From Bimastos eiseni (lineage: Eukaryota; Annelida; Clitellata; Crassiclitellata; Lumbricidae): a stretch of 64,000 nucleotides of DNA. The stretch covers positions 4,786,607 through 4,850,606 of the forward strand of contig OY365818.1 of assembly GCA_959347315.1 (NCBI GenBank), in the 5' to 3' direction. The translations under genes and the position numbers were made by a program. Positions 37,001 through 45,058 of this stretch are shown here, in pieces. Each line of letters starts with the position of its first letter. Positions within the stretch are counted from its first letter, which is position 1. Below the pieces are notes generated by a model. The model did no database searches. It was not told the DNA's origin and saw only the letters and a program-made list of their open reading frames with translations.

Positions 37001-40000
37001 TCGGGAGCTGGCATCGGCTTTTTCACTTCCTTGTGGAAGCTGTAGTTGGCTCCAGACGCCTTGGCTACCTTCGTTTTGATCAATTCCTCATCCACATCAT
37101 CCTCCGTTCGAGCATTGATCGAAACGTGCGCTCCCTAAAGAACGAAACGAACCATATCAACTAAAGGAAACTTTGGTCACACAAGTAGCATGAATATTAA
37201 GTAGCATGAATATTAAGTAGCATGAATATTAAGTAGCATGAATATTAAGTAGCATGAATATTAAGTAGCGTGAATATTAAGCAGCATGAATATTAAGTAG
37301 CATGAATATTAAGTAGCACGAATGACAATGCCCGATGCTCAAACTGTTTTTCTTCCTTCAATATATGCTATTGATTCAAAGACCAGGAATTTAGAAGTGA
37401 TAAGAAAAAGAGTAGACTCGTAAGCTTAAATCCATGAACCGGCTGTAGGAATGAATTGTCAGCGACTTAATTTTCTCAGCAGCCTCAGCATATGAGGGTG
37501 GTTGGCCAGTCCTCTCCCTCACTGTCTCATCTTCCCACCGACAGTGTACGTACGATCAGTGTACTCATTATGAAAAGTTAACCACCTAGTGGCATACATG
37601 GAGTTGAATCTCGAACGAAATTTCCGCTCTGGCGGGATTTGAACCTCGGCGCCTTGACCGACAGTCTAGCGTGATAACCACTACTAACCTGTCGAGGTAA
37701 TAAACAATTAATTAAATGATGGAATGTGGCTTACCTTAAAGAAGCTTTCAACATCCCTGACATGGTTGGCACAGGCACCCTTTTTATTTTCAGGCACGCC
37801 TTCGCCCTGCTACGAACCAAACAGAACAAAACAGGTCATTCATTGTTGGCAGTCGCAAAAAAAGTTGCCACATAAATAACTCAGAGACCTCTGCCAAGCC
37901 ACATTGCAAACAAAGCATGACAGAATCAATTTCTTTATTGAGCGACACTCAATGCCAAGCGAACAACTGTAAACTCAGATATATATCAACCAGCTTCAAT
38001 CTGCTTTTGTATTGCATTTACAGATTTTTCAATAGTATTTATGGGTTGACTCACTAAAGGTCATAGTGTAGCAACAAAAATGCATAAATATATAACAAAA
38101 CCTAACCTAAGAATGTCTACATGAAGAAGTACTTATTAATTTTATTACCGAAATTTGATACCACCCTTCTTCCAACATTTTTTGCTCAGAAGTGCATACA
38201 CACACCTCAATGGCGCAATTGCAGTTGTACTGCAGAGCAATTGTGCACGAAGGACTTGCTCAAGGTTCATACACAGTGACTCCTCGGACGAGGGTCGAAC
38301 CCACTCGCTCAGCAAACTGAACGTTACGGGCTGACCGCTCTAACCGATCGGCCACTGTGCCACGACCATGGCACAGTGGCCACAGGGGAAGTATGTATTG
38401 TAAACACAGCACTTCAAAAGAACTTAAAATTAGGGCTGCATCGAATATTTGCTTCGTATCCTCTTCGGAGCCGAACAGTGGGAAAAATAGCTATTCGGTA
38501 CTCAGCTGGATAGTCGAGGTCAGACCAAATACGAATGACATCTGTTTCTACGCTATATAGAATGGACAGAAGTAACTCTTTACTGCCTGTACAATGGTAT
38601 CGCCATATCAAACAGCCTCATTTCTAAGTTTAGTTAAATTAGTTCCATTTCTAGTTTACACAGACTAGCAGAAGGATATAAAAATAACACATAGTTAACT
38701 GTTTGCTATAAGTTTAAATATGTATTCAATTTACAGAATTGAAACTTTTGCTCATATTCAAAATTTTGAAATTTGTCAGTAGACCTATGTTGTACACTAT
38801 TCATATTCGTATTCAGCCGAACAGTTGATCCAATTGCTCGTATTCGGTCGAATACTGAAAATCACCTATTCGGTACAGCAAATACCATGAACTTTAAGAA
38901 ACATTTCTTAAAAGACGTAGGTTCTGTCAATGGTCCCTTAAGGCAGTTCTTGCTGTGGTTTCCTTTAAGCGACTGGTGTTCCTGAAAATAGCCAGACACT
39001 GTATACGTCTGTCTGCTCGTCTGTCTATTTGTCTGTCTGTTTTTCTGACCCAACACTCACCCAATTCACGAAGACAAACTTTGGAAGGTCGGTGTTTGGG
39101 TCGATGACCTTCAAATAGGAGTAGAGAATCTTTCCGCTGCTCAGCTCGTCCAACCATTCCGAGATACCACCATCTGACAACAAATCCACCAGCAAACACA
39201 ATATGGAATGTGATTTCAGCAACTACAACAAAGGTCTGCCTCAAATACTAAACCCAAACTCAAGAACTATCCACAAAACGACAGACTGGCTTATCGCCAG
39301 CCTTGTAACACGAACTGAGCGCGCAGGCCCGCCAACAGAAATTCCAGGCCCCAGGCAGAGAAATACCAGGCCCAAAGGCAGAGAAATCCTGGGTCCAAGG
39401 AAGAGAAATCCCGGGCCCAAGGAAAAGAAATACCAGGCCCATAGGCAGATAAATTCCAGGCCCCTACATAGAGAAATTTTGGGCATCTAGACAGAGCAGT
39501 TGTGGGCCTTTGAGATGCAAAAAATGATAAGTAAGGTAATTCAGATGATTGAAGTTCAAACTGCTCTTCATATATATATAACTTTTTATATTCTACATAT
39601 TTATACATTGTAACGTGTATGTTACAAAATAATATTTAAATGAGTAACAAATTAATAATACGAAATACAACTATTTATACATACATTCTACTTTGTTAAT
39701 TGAACTAAAGAATAACATAACATAACATACTCTTTTATTGCACCCATCATAGCCAAACACAAGTAGATATAGTAGATGATATTCTAACACAATGGGATAC
39801 ACCTAAAGGGGCGAAGAAAGCCCCGCTAACAAGGGGCACCCAGATAATCATCTAACAAGAGTTTATAAGTAATTAAGTAATTAACTAAGTAATTAATTGG
39901 CAGAATAACAAAGAGTGAAAAAAAATAAACAGAGAAATAAATTTCAAGCAAGACATACGCTAACGGTAAATCTTAATTAACTAGTTAACTAAATAGCACA

Positions 40001-41075
40001 CAGTACGGTCAGTCAGACAATTGAGATAAATGACTATGATAACTTTAAATGAATGACGCTGCATGTAGCAAATATACTTGATCTCACCTCCCTTTCCAAT
40101 CAACTTCAAAGCATCAGTTTGGCCTTCATACCCAAATATTGCCCTAAAGAAAATTTAAACAAAAACATTTTAACAGAGAATGATATTACAAAGAAAGTAA
40201 GTTTCAGTCATGGACCTTTCAGTTGCAAAGCAACTCGGGAAAATACTGGGCTGTACAGAGAACAACTGACGCAGGTAGGAGTGTTAGGAGGACCAAAGTG
40301 CGCTTCAGGCGAGTGATAAAACTTTTATATTCCAGTCATTAAGGTGTTTTGAGCGAATACAGTGATTTGAATCAGACATTAGGGTCATTCCATATCAAAT
40401 CAACAAATTAATTGAGTCCAGTGGTAGGAATTTTGGTTTTAACAAGAGCATTCTGAATAGCTTGGAGACAGCTTATTTGAGTGATTTCCATGTTCTGGCA
40501 AATATAATTGTGGTAGTCTAATTTAGTGTAAACTATTACGTAGACATCGTAGATGCAATTTGAAATCTAGTGTAACATTTCTACAGCGCCCACAAAGGCG
40601 AAGTCGCGGAAACCAGCCTATTCACAAGCGCTTAATCAAAACAGAATCGATAGGCAGTGGATCAAATCCAGAGGCAGACAGATGACTAAGGTGGATGGTG
40701 TCTGGTGTTTTAGTGTAGGACGGATTCTGAGACGGTCACGGAAATGGAATAAAGAACATAAAAAAATGACTGTATAGTCTCACAGAATGATACCAAAACG
40801 TCACACCCGTCCTCGAAAATCCATCCAAGAAACGCGACAACAACTACAGACGCGGAAGTTCTCGTACCTACGAGTCACCTAATCATACAGGAACAGGCCA
40901 TACCAGACGCCCACCGCCCCAATCTGCAAAACTAACATCACTAAAGGGCTAAACGCTCGCGTTTCCCTTCGTAGAATAAGACCTCATACCAGTTTGTTGC
41001 GCTTTTTGGGTCGGACACATCCTTGTGGGCATTCAACAGCGTATCCTTATTCTTTTTCAAGTCCACTGGAGCCAT
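24486..41075 (-). CDS. DBNL: drebrin-like protein (DBNL/Abp1/HIP-55), complete, 14 coding exons
   Basis: The exons are 41075-40990, 40143-40088, 39173-39061, 37806-37735, 37134-36994, 36195-36118, 35564-35478, 34952-34836, 33147-33067, 31367-31287, 28994-28888, 28224-27938, 25794-25597 and 24625-24486. All phases agree and they join into 1644 nt, 547 codons plus TGA. Domains: ADF-homology about residues 5-135 ([41 protein letters not shown]), the [10 protein letters not shown] linker, a highly charged helical region about 160-330, and an acidic region with IYDDT, LYEDT and LYVDT motifs about 340-490. A C-terminal SH3 ([21 protein letters not shown]) spans about 491-546. Known role: the protein binds F-actin through ADF-H without severing, and its SH3 recruits dynamin and other endocytic partners at the cell cortex. 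It is longer than the roughly 430-residue human protein, mostly in the helical and acidic regions. Confidence 0.96.
24733..24990 (+). pseudogene. non-LTR retrotransposon C-terminus and tail
   Basis: One frame reads [20 protein letters not shown] then [13 protein letters not shown] and stops. This is the typical final segment of a CR1/L2-like reverse transcriptase. A tail AATCTTGAAGAGGCGCTATA and TGATTTATTTA follows. It is antisense to DBNL in the intron before exon 14. Confidence 0.75.
25040..25385 (+). pseudogene. non-LTR retrotransposon C-terminus and tail, second copy
   Basis: It reads [20 protein letters not shown] then [10 protein letters not shown] and a stop. The tail TGGCGCTATATAAGTGCTCC and ATTACATTAC follows. 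It lies in the same DBNL intron and orientation as the copy at 24733, but is from a different subfamily. Confidence 0.75.
25597..25794 (-). CDS. DBNL: DBNL coding exon 13 (residues 436-502)
   Basis: 198 bp, acceptor TTTCTCTGTTGAACAG, donor GTTAGT. It encodes [12 protein letters not shown], the ELYEDT and ELYVDT motifs, and the start of the SH3 domain ([11 protein letters not shown]). Confidence 0.94.
25972..26004. repeat. GT dinucleotide microsatellite
   Basis: A (TG)n run in the DBNL intron between exons 12 and 13. Confidence 0.85.
26120..26400 (+). mobile_element. interspersed repeat fragment, family with 30610-30790
   Basis: GGGCACCAGCTCATTCATGA then GTGCTAAGTCTTGTCAGAGGGTTG aligns with GGGCACTAGCTTATTCACGA and following sequence at 30619. 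It is probably a decayed retroelement body; the class was not determined. Confidence 0.5.
27065..27381. mobile_element. hAT-like MITE, 317 bp, with CAGGGGTGTCA inverted ends
   Basis: The left end is CAGGGGTGTCA and the right end is its reverse complement (TGACACCCCTG). The flanking octamers TATTAATA (27057-27064) and CATTAATA (27382-27389) match at 7 of 8, as expected for the 8-bp target duplication of hAT transposons. It has no coding capacity. It lies in the DBNL intron between exons 12 and 13. Confidence 0.88.
27938..28224 (-). CDS. DBNL: DBNL coding exon 12 (residues 340-436)
   Basis: 287 bp, acceptor TTGCCTGCACAG, donor GTACGA. It encodes an acidic low-complexity region with two EDIYDDTT motifs about 16 residues apart and an EQEEEQDWD tail. 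Such acidic Tyr motifs resemble the kinase-target sites of mammalian DBNL; whether they are phosphorylated here is inference. Confidence 0.88.
28225..28560. repeat. degenerate ATATGATATTTAATCCA repeat
   Basis: A degenerate 17-20 bp repeat (variants TATGACATTTAATCC, ATGATATTTAATCC, CACGATATTTAATCC) fills much of the DBNL intron between exons 11 and 12. Confidence 0.7.
28685..28833. mobile_element. 149-bp MITE with CAGAGGCGGCG inverted ends, nested in a retroelement tail
   Basis: The left end is CAGAGGCGGCG and the right end, reversed, is CAGAGGCGGCGATCTC. The flanking octamers GACGCTAC (28677-28684) and AGCGCTAC (28834-28841) match at 6 of 8. The insertion splits a TCTTGAAGGGACGCTACATAAA retroelement tail. 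Confidence 0.75.
28888..28994 (-). CDS. DBNL: DBNL coding exon 11 (residues 305-340)
   Basis: 107 bp, phase 0 to 2, acceptor ATATTAACAG, donor GTATCG. It encodes [20 protein letters not shown] then [15 protein letters not shown], the end of the helical region and start of a proline-rich linker. Confidence 0.85.
29171..29488. mobile_element. hAT-like MITE, 318 bp, with CAGCGTTTCCCAA inverted ends
   Basis: The left end is CAGCGTTTCCCAA and the right end is TTGGGAAACGCTG. The flanking octamers CTCTACCC (29163-29170) and CTCTACAC (29489-29496) match at 7 of 8. The subterminal GTGGAACC-type and CACGGAACCC sequences are also partly inverted. It has no coding capacity and lies in the DBNL intron between exons 10 and 11. 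Confidence 0.9.
29695..29755 (+). mobile_element. retroelement tail
   Basis: GAGTAGGAATCTTGAAGGGA then CGCCACATAAATGTTCAATTACATTA is the same tail as at 6436-6480, 25350, 28671 and 35745. Confidence 0.6.
30610..30790 (+). mobile_element. interspersed repeat fragment, family with 26120-26400
   Basis: GGGCACTAGCTTATTCACGA and following sequence match the fragment at 26120. It lies in the DBNL intron between exons 10 and 11. Confidence 0.5.
31012..31235. mobile_element. GGCGCC-headed interspersed repeat with AAT microsatellite
   Basis: An (AAT)n run is followed by TTTATAAGGCGCCGTAAACG and a body ending in TCTAAACCTCGAATTACCC. The relatives are at 16925 and 36540. Confidence 0.5.
31287..31367 (-). 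CDS. DBNL: DBNL coding exon 10 (residues 278-304)
   Basis: 81 bp, phase 0 to 0, acceptor CTGATGTCAG, donor GTGAGT. It encodes [20 protein letters not shown] then MRKERAA, 14 of 27 residues identical with exon 9. Confidence 0.85.
33067..33147 (-). CDS. DBNL: DBNL coding exon 9 (residues 251-277)
   Basis: 81 bp, phase 0 to 0, donor GTAAGT. It encodes [20 protein letters not shown] then LRKERAA. The acceptor GTTAAG gives exactly the length of exon 10, of which it is a paralogous copy. Confidence 0.82.
33270..33350 (+). mobile_element. fragment of tRNA-headed SINE
   Basis: TTGTAGGGACCACGAGCAAG then GCCCCTGCTCGCAATTGCTC matches the post-head body of the SINE at 51161-51314. The tRNA-like head is decayed or absent. 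Confidence 0.45.
34085..34185. repeat. TTA/TTG trinucleotide microsatellite
   Basis: Interrupted (TTA)n and (TTG)n runs in the DBNL intron between exons 8 and 9. Confidence 0.75.
34480..34640. repeat. about 29-bp tandem repeat, 5 copies
   Basis: The unit TTGATGGCCAATTCTCATTC plus GAATATTCA recurs about five times with substitutions, in the DBNL intron between exons 8 and 9. Confidence 0.85.
34836..34952 (-). CDS. DBNL: DBNL coding exon 8 (residues 212-250)
   Basis: 117 bp with acceptor TTTGTTCTAG. It encodes [20 protein letters not shown] and on to KTDQTNW. The donor GTTGGT is weak. It was chosen because the nearby GTGAAC alternative would break phase with the next exon. Confidence 0.78.
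35035..35162 (+). mobile_element. candidate tRNA-derived SINE
   Basis: An A-box-like TGGCTAAATGGTAATG is followed about 35 bp later by a B-box-like GGTTCAATACT. A short body and CCCTAGGGGGGG follow. It lies about 80 bp upstream of DBNL exon 8 (in its intron). Confidence 0.5.
35478..35564 (-). CDS. DBNL: DBNL coding exon 7 (residues 183-211)
   Basis: 87 bp, acceptor TTTTCTACTAG, donor GTTAGT. It encodes the charged helix starting [20 protein letters not shown]. Composition and position fit the coiled-coil-like region of DBNL. Confidence 0.88.
35740..35800 (+). mobile_element. retroelement tail
   Basis: GAGTAGATATATCTTGAAGG then GGCGCTATATAAATGCTCGATTAAAT, followed by an ATC-type microsatellite. 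Confidence 0.6.
36118..36195 (-). CDS. DBNL: DBNL coding exon 6 (residues 157-182)
   Basis: 78 bp, acceptor GGCCTTTAG, donor GTGAGT. It encodes [20 protein letters not shown] then FWEDTA. GSVYQKT is highly conserved after the ADF-H domain. Confidence 0.94.
36460..36625. mobile_element. adjacent repeat heads (TATAGCACC and TTTATATGGCGCC types) with AAT run
   Basis: GAAACTTGATATAGCACCTC is followed by an imperfect (AAT)n run and TTTATATGGCGCCATAACAG. Both motifs recur elsewhere in the window. Confidence 0.5.
36994..37134 (-). CDS. DBNL: DBNL coding exon 5 (residues 110-156)
   Basis: 141 bp, phase 0 to 0, acceptor CGTTCTTTAG, donor GTAAAT. It encodes [19 protein letters not shown], then [15 protein letters not shown], which closes the ADF-H domain, and a PMPAPEPV linker. 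Confidence 0.95.
37185..37327. repeat. 16-bp tandem repeat, 8 copies plus a partial
   Basis: The unit is GTAGCATGAATATTAA. It begins about 50 bp upstream of the DBNL exon 5 acceptor (in the intron). Copies are nearly identical, so the array is young. Confidence 0.95.
37458..37692 (-). mobile_element. tRNA-derived SINE, second family
   Basis: On the minus strand the head reads GACAGGTTAGTAGTGGTTAT then CACGCTAGAC. The A box lies at TTAGTAGTGGTTA, with GAGGTTCAAATCCCGCC as the B box about 35 nt later. The head fits a tRNA-like fold, with a 130-bp unrelated body. It lies in the DBNL intron between exons 4 and 5. Confidence 0.75.
37735..37806 (-). CDS. DBNL: DBNL coding exon 4 (residues 86-109)
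   Basis: 72 bp, phase 0 to 0, donor GTAAGC. It encodes [20 protein letters not shown] and SFFK, matching the GEGV...KGACA.HV segment that forms the F-actin binding helix. Confidence 0.94.
38185..38363 (-). mobile_element. tRNA-derived SINE, first family, copy 1
   Basis: On the minus strand: GTGGCACAGTGGCCGATCGG (A box region), GGGTTCGACCCTCGTCCG (B box), then a body with GTGCACAATTGCTCTGCAG. It aligns with the copies at 51161-51314 and 51882-52052. It lies in the DBNL intron between exons 3 and 4. Confidence 0.85.
38430..38882 (+). mobile_element. ATTCG-rich MITE, copy 1
   Basis: It starts TAGGGCTGCATCGAATATTT and continues through GGAGCCGAACAGTGGG, TAGCTATTCGGTAC, ACACAGACTAGCAGAAGGAT and TATTCGTATTCAGCCGAACA. 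It aligns, inverted, with 59975-60383. The left and right parts contain inverted CGAATA/TATTCG clusters. Confidence 0.7.
39061..39173 (-). CDS. DBNL: DBNL coding exon 3 (residues 48-85)
   Basis: 113 bp, acceptor TTTGTTGTCAG, donor GTGAGT. It encodes [20 protein letters not shown] then [17 protein letters not shown], the signature core of drebrin-type ADF-H domains. Confidence 0.95.
39325..39500. repeat. about 24-bp degenerate tandem repeat, 7 copies
   Basis: The unit is roughly CCAGGCCCAAGGCAGAGAAATA. The copies are diverged. The array lies in the DBNL intron between exons 2 and 3. Confidence 0.85.
40088..40143 (-). CDS. DBNL: DBNL coding exon 2 (residues 29-47)
   Basis: A 56-bp exon with acceptor TTTTCTTTAG and donor GTGAGA. 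It encodes [18 protein letters not shown], the ADF-H beta-strand region. It is too short to stand out as an open frame, but splice phases and family similarity agree. Confidence 0.92.
40990..41075 (-). CDS. DBNL: DBNL coding exon 1 (residues 1-29)
   Basis: The ATG sits in a GGAAAATGG context with A at -3 and G at +4. The exon encodes [20 protein letters not shown] and SDPKSATN, the first ADF-H helix. The donor is GTATGA, and TG/G across the intron makes the conserved Trp. Confidence 0.93.
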
Positions 41076-41200
41076 TTTCCGCTAAAGAAGATACCTCCGC
41101 TAACACGACCTGGATTAGATAAAAATAAAACTGGGCCGGTCAATATAATGATCCTTCTAGTGACGCCTTGCGTTCTCATACTATTCCTATAGCGCGAGGG

Positions 41201-41209
41201 TTATATATA
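41201..41209 (-). promoter_or_regulatory. candidate TATA-like element for DBNL
   Basis: TATATATAA on the minus strand lies about 126 nt upstream of the DBNL ATG. Spacing would allow a 5' UTR of about 90-100 nt. This is a motif match only. TA-rich sequence is common here, and an untranslated upstream exon is equally possible. Confidence 0.25.
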
Positions 41210-41923
41210 ATGTAATTGTAGCTTTGACCTGATTACAATTCAGGTCTCTGATACATTATTATATGTTGCATTAAATTAAAATTTATATGAATATTTTAGC
41301 TACATGTTACTGGCGCATTATGCGAATTGATTAGTCTAATTGGTTCGAGTAAAGAGTCTAAACACTTCTCAAGCGCCACAGCATAATTGAACCTATGCCT
41401 CTACATTGACTACAACCATACTGATTACCATTAGAGTTTTATTTGTCAACGAAACGAAAATGCAAATTGCAGTTTAAAAAAATGAGCATTTCAGGGATGG
41501 GTTGGATAGACTATCAGCTTCTGTCGTAATTGGCATGCAGAGCCTGCCATGCATCAAAAGTTAATTTGAAGAGCGGATGGCTGACCAATTGCAATGCATT
41601 CAACCAGCAGCCGAAATTCAGCAAGAGCAGATCTAGTGTCATGCAGGTACGTACGTAGGCCTACTACCATAAAAAGACAGTTCTGCTGACTGTTGTATTG
41701 CAGAATCCCTCATTATTTGCATACGGCTGGGTATACAAACGGCGACGAGGCAAATAACGTGGCGAATGTGGCCACGGAGATGAAACGGAAATGATTGACA
41801 TAATGAAAATGGTCCGAGTCCGTTACGGTTCGTCGCCGTTTGACTATATCGAGATGGAGATGGAAATGGAGTGGGGACTGGGAGTGAGAGATGCAGAGAT
41901 AGATGGAGGATTAAGAGGCATAG

Positions 41924-44760
41924 GCAGAGGTAGAGGCAGAAGTAGGGGCAGAGACAGAGGCAGAGGCAGAGACAGAGACAGAGGCAGAGGCAGAGGTAGA
42001 GACAGAGACAGAGACAGAGGCAGAGGCAGAGACAGAGGCAGAGGCAGAGGCAGAGACAGAGACAGAGACAGAGGCAGAGACAGAGGCAGAGGCAGAGACA
42101 GAGGCAGAGTCAGAGGCAGAGGCAGAGACAGAGGCAGAGGCAGAGACAGAGGCAGAGGCAGAGGCAGAGGTAGGGGCAGAGGCAGAGTCAGAGGCAGAGG
42201 CAGAGACAGAGACAGAGGCAGAGACAGAGGCAGAGGCAGAGGCAGAGGCAGAGGCAGAGACAGAGGCAGAGGCAGAGACAGAGGCAGAGTCAGAGGCAGA
42301 GGCAGAGACAGAGACAGAGGCAGAGACAGAGGCAGAGGCAGAGGCAGAGGCAGAGACAGAGGCAGAGGCAGAGTCAGAGGCAGAGGCAGAGACAGAGACA
42401 GAGGCAGAGACAGAGGCAGAGGCAGAGGCAGAGGCAGAGGCAGAGGCAGAGGCAGAGGCAGAGACAGAGGCAGAGTCAGAGGCAGAGGCAGAGACAGAGG
42501 CAGAGGCAGAGACAGAGGCAGAGGCAGAGGCAGAGGTAGGGGCAGAGGCAGAGGCAGAGGCAGAGGTAGGGGCAGAGACAGAGACAGAGACAGAGGCAGA
42601 GACAGAGGCAGAGGCAGAGGCAGAGGCAGAGGCAGAGACAGAGGCAGAGACAGAGACAGAGGCAGAGACAGAGGCAGAGGCAGAGGCAGAGTCAGAGGCA
42701 GAGACAGAGGCAGAGGCAGAGGCAGAGACAGAGGCAGAGACAGAGGCAGAGGCAGAGACAGAGGTAGGGGCAGAGACAGAGACAGAGACAGAGGCAGAGA
42801 CAGAGGCAGAGGCAGAGGCAGAGGCAGAGGCAGAGGCAGAGGCAGAGGCAGAGGCAGAGACAGAGGCAGAGACAGAGGCAGAGGCAGAGACAGAGGTAGG
42901 GGCAGAGACAGAGACAGAGACAGAGGCAGAGACAGAGGCAGAGGCAGAGGCAGAGACAGAGGCAGAGACAGAGACAGAGGCAGAGACAGAGACAGAGGCA
43001 GAGGCAGAGACAGAGGCAGAGTCAGAGGCAGAGGCAGAGGCAGAGACAGAGGCAGAGACAGAGGCAGAGACAGAGGCAGAGACAGAGGCAGAGGCAGAGG
43101 CAGAGGCAGAGACAGAGGCAGAGGCAGAGACAGAGGCAGAGACAGAGGCAGAGACAGAGACAGAGGCAGAGGCAGAGACAGAGGCAGAGTCAGAGGCAGA
43201 GGCAGAGGCAGTGACAGAGGCAGAGACAGAGGCAGAGGCAGAGGCAGAGACAGAGGCAGAGACAGAGGCAGAGGCAGAGACAGAGGCAGAGTCAGAGGCA
43301 GAGGCAGAGGCAGAGACAGAGGCAGAGACAGAGGCAGAGGCAGAGACAGAGGCAGAGACAGAGGCAGAGGCAGAGGCAGAGGCAGAGACAGAGGCAGAGT
43401 CAGAGGCAGAGGCAGAGACAGAGGCAGAGGCAGAGACAGAGGCAGAGGCAGAGGCAGAGGTAGGGGCAGAGGCAGAGGCAGAGGCAGAGGTAGGGGCAGA
43501 GGCAGAGGTAGGGGCAGAGGCAGAGGCAGAGGCAGAGGTAGGGGCAGAGACAGATACAGAGACAGAGGCAGAGACAGAGGCAGAGGCAGAGGCAGAGGCA
43601 GAGGCAGAGGCAGAGACAGAGGCAGAGACAGAGACAGAGGCAGAGACAGAGGCAGAGGCAGAGGCAGAGTCAGAGGCAGAGACAGAGGCAGAGGCAGTGA
43701 CAGAGGCAGAGACAGAGGCAGAGGCAGAGGCAGAGGCAGAGGCAGAGGCAGAGGCAGAGGCAGAGGCAGAGGCAGAGACAGAGGCAGAGTCAGAGGCAGA
43801 GGCAGAGACAGAGGCAGAGGCAGAGACAGAGGCAGAGGCAGAGGCAGAGGTAGGGGCAGAGGCAGAGGCAGAGGCAGAGGTAGGGGCAGAGACAGAGACA
43901 GAGACAGAGGCAGAGACAGAGGCAGAGGCAGAGGCAGAGGCAGAGGCAGAGACAGAGGCAGAGACAGAGACAGAGGCAGAGACAGAGGCAGAGGCAGAGG
44001 CAGAGTCAGAGGCAGAGACAGAGGCAGAGGCAGAGGCAGAGACAGAGGCAGAGACAGAGGCAGAGGCAGAGACAGAGGTAGGGGCAGAGACAGAGACAGA
44101 GACAGAGGCAGAGACAGAGGCAGAGGCAGAGGCAGAGGCAGAGACAGAGGCAGAGACAGAGACAGAGGCAGAGACAGAGACAGAGGCAGAGGCAGAGACA
44201 GAGGCAGAGTCAGAGGCAGAGGCAGAGGCAGAGACAGAGGCAGAGACAGAGGCAGAGACAGAGGCAGAGACAGAGGCAGAGGCAGAGGCAGAGACAGAGG
44301 CAGAGGCAGAGACAGAGGCAGAGACAGAGGCAGAGACAGAGACAGAGGCAGAGACAGAGACAGAGGCAGAGGCAGAGACAGAGGCAGAGTCAGAGGCAGA
44401 GGCAGAGGCAGTGACAGAGGCAGAGACAGAGGCAGAGGCAGAGGCAGAGACAGAGGCAGAGACAGAGGCAGAGGCAGAGACAGAGGCAGAGTCAGAGGCA
44501 GAGGCAGAGGCAGAGACAGAGGCAGAGACAGAGGCAGAGGCAGAGGCAGAGACAGAGGCAGAGGCAGAGGCAGAGGCAGAGGTAGGGGCAGAGGCAGAGG
44601 CAGAGGCAGAGGCAGAGGCAGAGACAGAGACAGAGACAGAGGCAGAGACAGAGGCAGAGGCAGAGTCAGAGGCAGAGGCAGAGACAGAGGCAGAGGCAGA
44701 GGCAGAGTCAGAGGTAGGGGCAGAGTCAGAGGTAGGGGCAGAGGTAGAGGCGGAGGGCGT
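41924..44760. repeat. 2.8-kb CAGAGR hexanucleotide array with higher-order structure
   Basis: About 470 units, almost all CAGAGG or CAGAGA, with rarer CAGAGT, CAGTGA and TAGGGG (as CAGAGGTAGGGG). Every insertion or deletion keeps the 6-bp period, so the same frames stay open throughout. Forward frames read Gly/Asp-Arg or Ala/Thr-Glu dipeptides and the reverse reads Leu-Pro/Ser. The frames follow from period and base composition, so no protein is called. The order of variant units repeats at long offsets (1314 bp, 1200 bp, 1182 bp). It lies 0.85 kb upstream of the DBNL start codon. Confidence 0.98.
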
Positions 44761-44924
44761 TGGAAAGGCAGAGGCAGAGCATCTTGCACAGTGACTCTCT
44801 TGGATTAATTGCTGATTTGGTGCGCACCACTGGATTAAATAGAGTTGACGCAGGAGGGATTCCGTCGACCGAAACTCAATTTATCCGTCTCAGGACCTTT
44901 TCCTGCTTTCCCGAGCCTATGTCG

Positions 44925-45058
44925 ATCAGCAGTTCGGTCGGACGACCGATCGATCGTTCGGTCGCTTAACTGGTCATTCGTTCGCCATTCGCTGAATCGG
45001 TCAGTAGAACTTAATTAGTCGGTCGATCGTTCGGTTTGTCGGTTCTTCGGTTGTTTCA
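44925..45058. repeat. degenerate TCGG/GATCG tetranucleotide repeat
   Basis: Imperfect GTTCGGTCG and CGATCGTTCGG units, CpG-rich relative to the surroundings. Confidence 0.8.

Noticed and set aside
37185..37327. CRISPR-like direct repeats
   Set aside because: Contiguous 16-bp units without spacers in a spliced gene.
37458..37692. Functional tRNA gene
   Set aside because: The A and B boxes are present but the head lacks a clean acceptor stem and is joined to a SINE body.
41791..44808. 1005-codon Gly/Arg/Asp open frame, 981-codon Leu/Pro frame and 527-codon Ala/Glu frame
   Set aside because: All arise because a 6-bp repeat without stops keeps the same frames open on both strands. Nothing but repeat composition supports coding.
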